From Thermoplasmata archaeon (GTDB lineage: Archaea > Thermoplasmatota > Thermoplasmata > SG8-5 > JAGLSY01), in NCBI GenBank assembly GCA_023135545.1, contig JAGLSY010000085.1, positions 1-6,243 on the forward strand: a stretch of 6,243 nucleotides of DNA. The letters are read 5' to 3'. The position numbers and the translations under genes were made by a program. Within the stretch, counting starts at the first letter, position 1; every line of letters starts with the position of its first letter. Shown here one piece after another: positions 5,886 to 6,243 of the stretch. The notes under the pieces were generated by a model. It saw only the letters and a list, made by a program, of their open reading frames with translations. It did no database searches and was not told the origin of the DNA.

Positions 5886-5944
5886 AAAAAAATGAAAAGA
5901 AAGAAGTAAAAGGTATCTGGGTGCGCTTTGCACACACCCAGATA
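5885..5944 (-). terminator. Hairpin plus T-tract terminator of the Pro/Gln-rich protein gene
   Basis: TATCTGGGTG (5914-5923) pairs perfectly with CACCCAGATA (5935-5944), giving a 10-bp stem with an 11-nt loop, 36 nt after the stop codon of the gene at the right edge. Following it on the minus strand is a pyrimidine stretch that includes TTTTCATTTTTTTT (5885-5898). Archaeal polymerase terminates mainly on U-rich tracts, so the tract may matter more than the stem. Confidence 0.7.
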
Positions 5945-5980
5945 TTCTAGTTATCCAGTAACCTCACTGTTCCAGTGCCT

Positions 5981-6243
5981 TCACTGCTGTGGTGGCGGCG
6001 GTGGTGGCGGCTGCTGGTCCTGCGGCGGGTACTGCTGCGGCGGCTGTGGAGGTGGTGGCGGCTGCTCCTGGTAGTATTGCGGCTGTTGTGGGTCCTGGTA
6101 CTGCTGTTGTGGCTGCTGGGGTTTCTTATTCCTGCCAGCCAGCACTACTACTACAACCACTACAACTATGACGATCATCAGTAGCAGTAAGAGCCCGATC
6201 AATCCGCCAGAGTCTGCGCGTCCTCCGGTCTCGTCCGCGACCT
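5981..6243 (-). CDS. C-terminal end of a membrane protein with Pro/Gln-rich cytoplasmic tail (5' partial)
   Basis: The frame is open to the right edge, so only the last 86 residues are visible. The TTG at 6202 is simply a Leu codon inside the membrane helix, not a credible start. Order seen: V-A-D-E-T-G-G-R-A-D-S-G-G, a short flexible stretch likely outside the cell; a helix of about 23 residues (14-36) with five Leu in a row and later eight Val in a row; R-N-K-K, a stop-transfer basic cluster; then about 46 residues made almost only of Pro, Gln, Tyr, Asp and Glu. The layout is that of a single-pass protein with a large N-terminal ectodomain outside the window. I recall similar Pro/Gln-rich tails in Thermoplasmatota membrane proteins, but the function cannot be told from this end. 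The tail might bind cytoplasmic partners through polyproline helices. Confidence 0.8.
   Translation of the reverse strand, partial: VADETGGRADSGGLIGLLLLLMIVIVVVVVVVVLAGRNKKPQQPQQQYQDPQQPQYYQEQPPPPPQPPQQYPPQDQQPPPPPPPQQ

Noticed and set aside
5975..6184. Plus-strand ORFs with Trp/Arg/Leu-rich or Ala/Val-rich products near the right edge
   Set aside because: They are shadows of the Pro/Gln codons of the minus-strand tail.
6200..6202. TTG as start of a 73-residue Pro/Gln-rich protein
   Set aside because: The frame continues to the window edge, and the codon lies at the beginning of the membrane helix with typical flexible linker residues before it.

Overview
The window looks like archaeal chromosome, most likely from a Thermoplasmatota-type euryarchaeon. 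This is inference from several signs. The large surface protein ends in a PEF-CTERM-like sorting signal. The radical SAM protein resembles the archaeal family with a C-terminal helix-hairpin-helix. An AT-rich TATA-like element sits about 28 nt from a start codon that has no Shine-Dalgarno sequence, as expected for leaderless archaeal mRNA. A third protein ends in a membrane helix plus a Pro/Gln-rich tail. No rRNA, tRNA, CRISPR array, transposase or IS end was seen.

Layout. From the left edge to 3941 (+) runs the C-terminal 1312 residues of one giant protein whose true start lies outside the window. It has an acidic region, two TPR-like repeats, a striking low-complexity array of 25 (V/I/T)-Asn-Gly units, a transmembrane helix, two beta-sandwich domains of the CBM9/DOMON-like 'IDG-F-DW' type, Ca-binding Asp loops, two DUF11 domains and a PEF-CTERM-like tail. 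A 56-residue membrane miniprotein (3938-4108, +) overlaps its stop codon by 4 bases and is probably translationally coupled. After a short convergent gap comes a radical SAM/helix-hairpin-helix protein (5744-4173, -). A 225-bp AT-rich intergenic stretch (5756-5980) holds its promoter and the terminator of the next gene. At the right edge is the C-terminal end of a membrane protein with a Pro/Gln-rich cytoplasmic tail (6243-5981, -), also cut by the window.

How the parts fit. The giant protein appears to span the membrane, with a cytoplasmic TPR/xNG-repeat part and a large, probably glycosylated, Ca-binding ectodomain. All 13 N-glycosylation sequons lie after the membrane helix and none before it. 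The 56-residue protein is a candidate partner because it is co-transcribed and membrane-embedded. The radical SAM gene is a separate unit; a perfect 17-bp palindrome over its start codon is the best candidate regulatory site here. The least explained element is the xNG array between the TPR part and the membrane.
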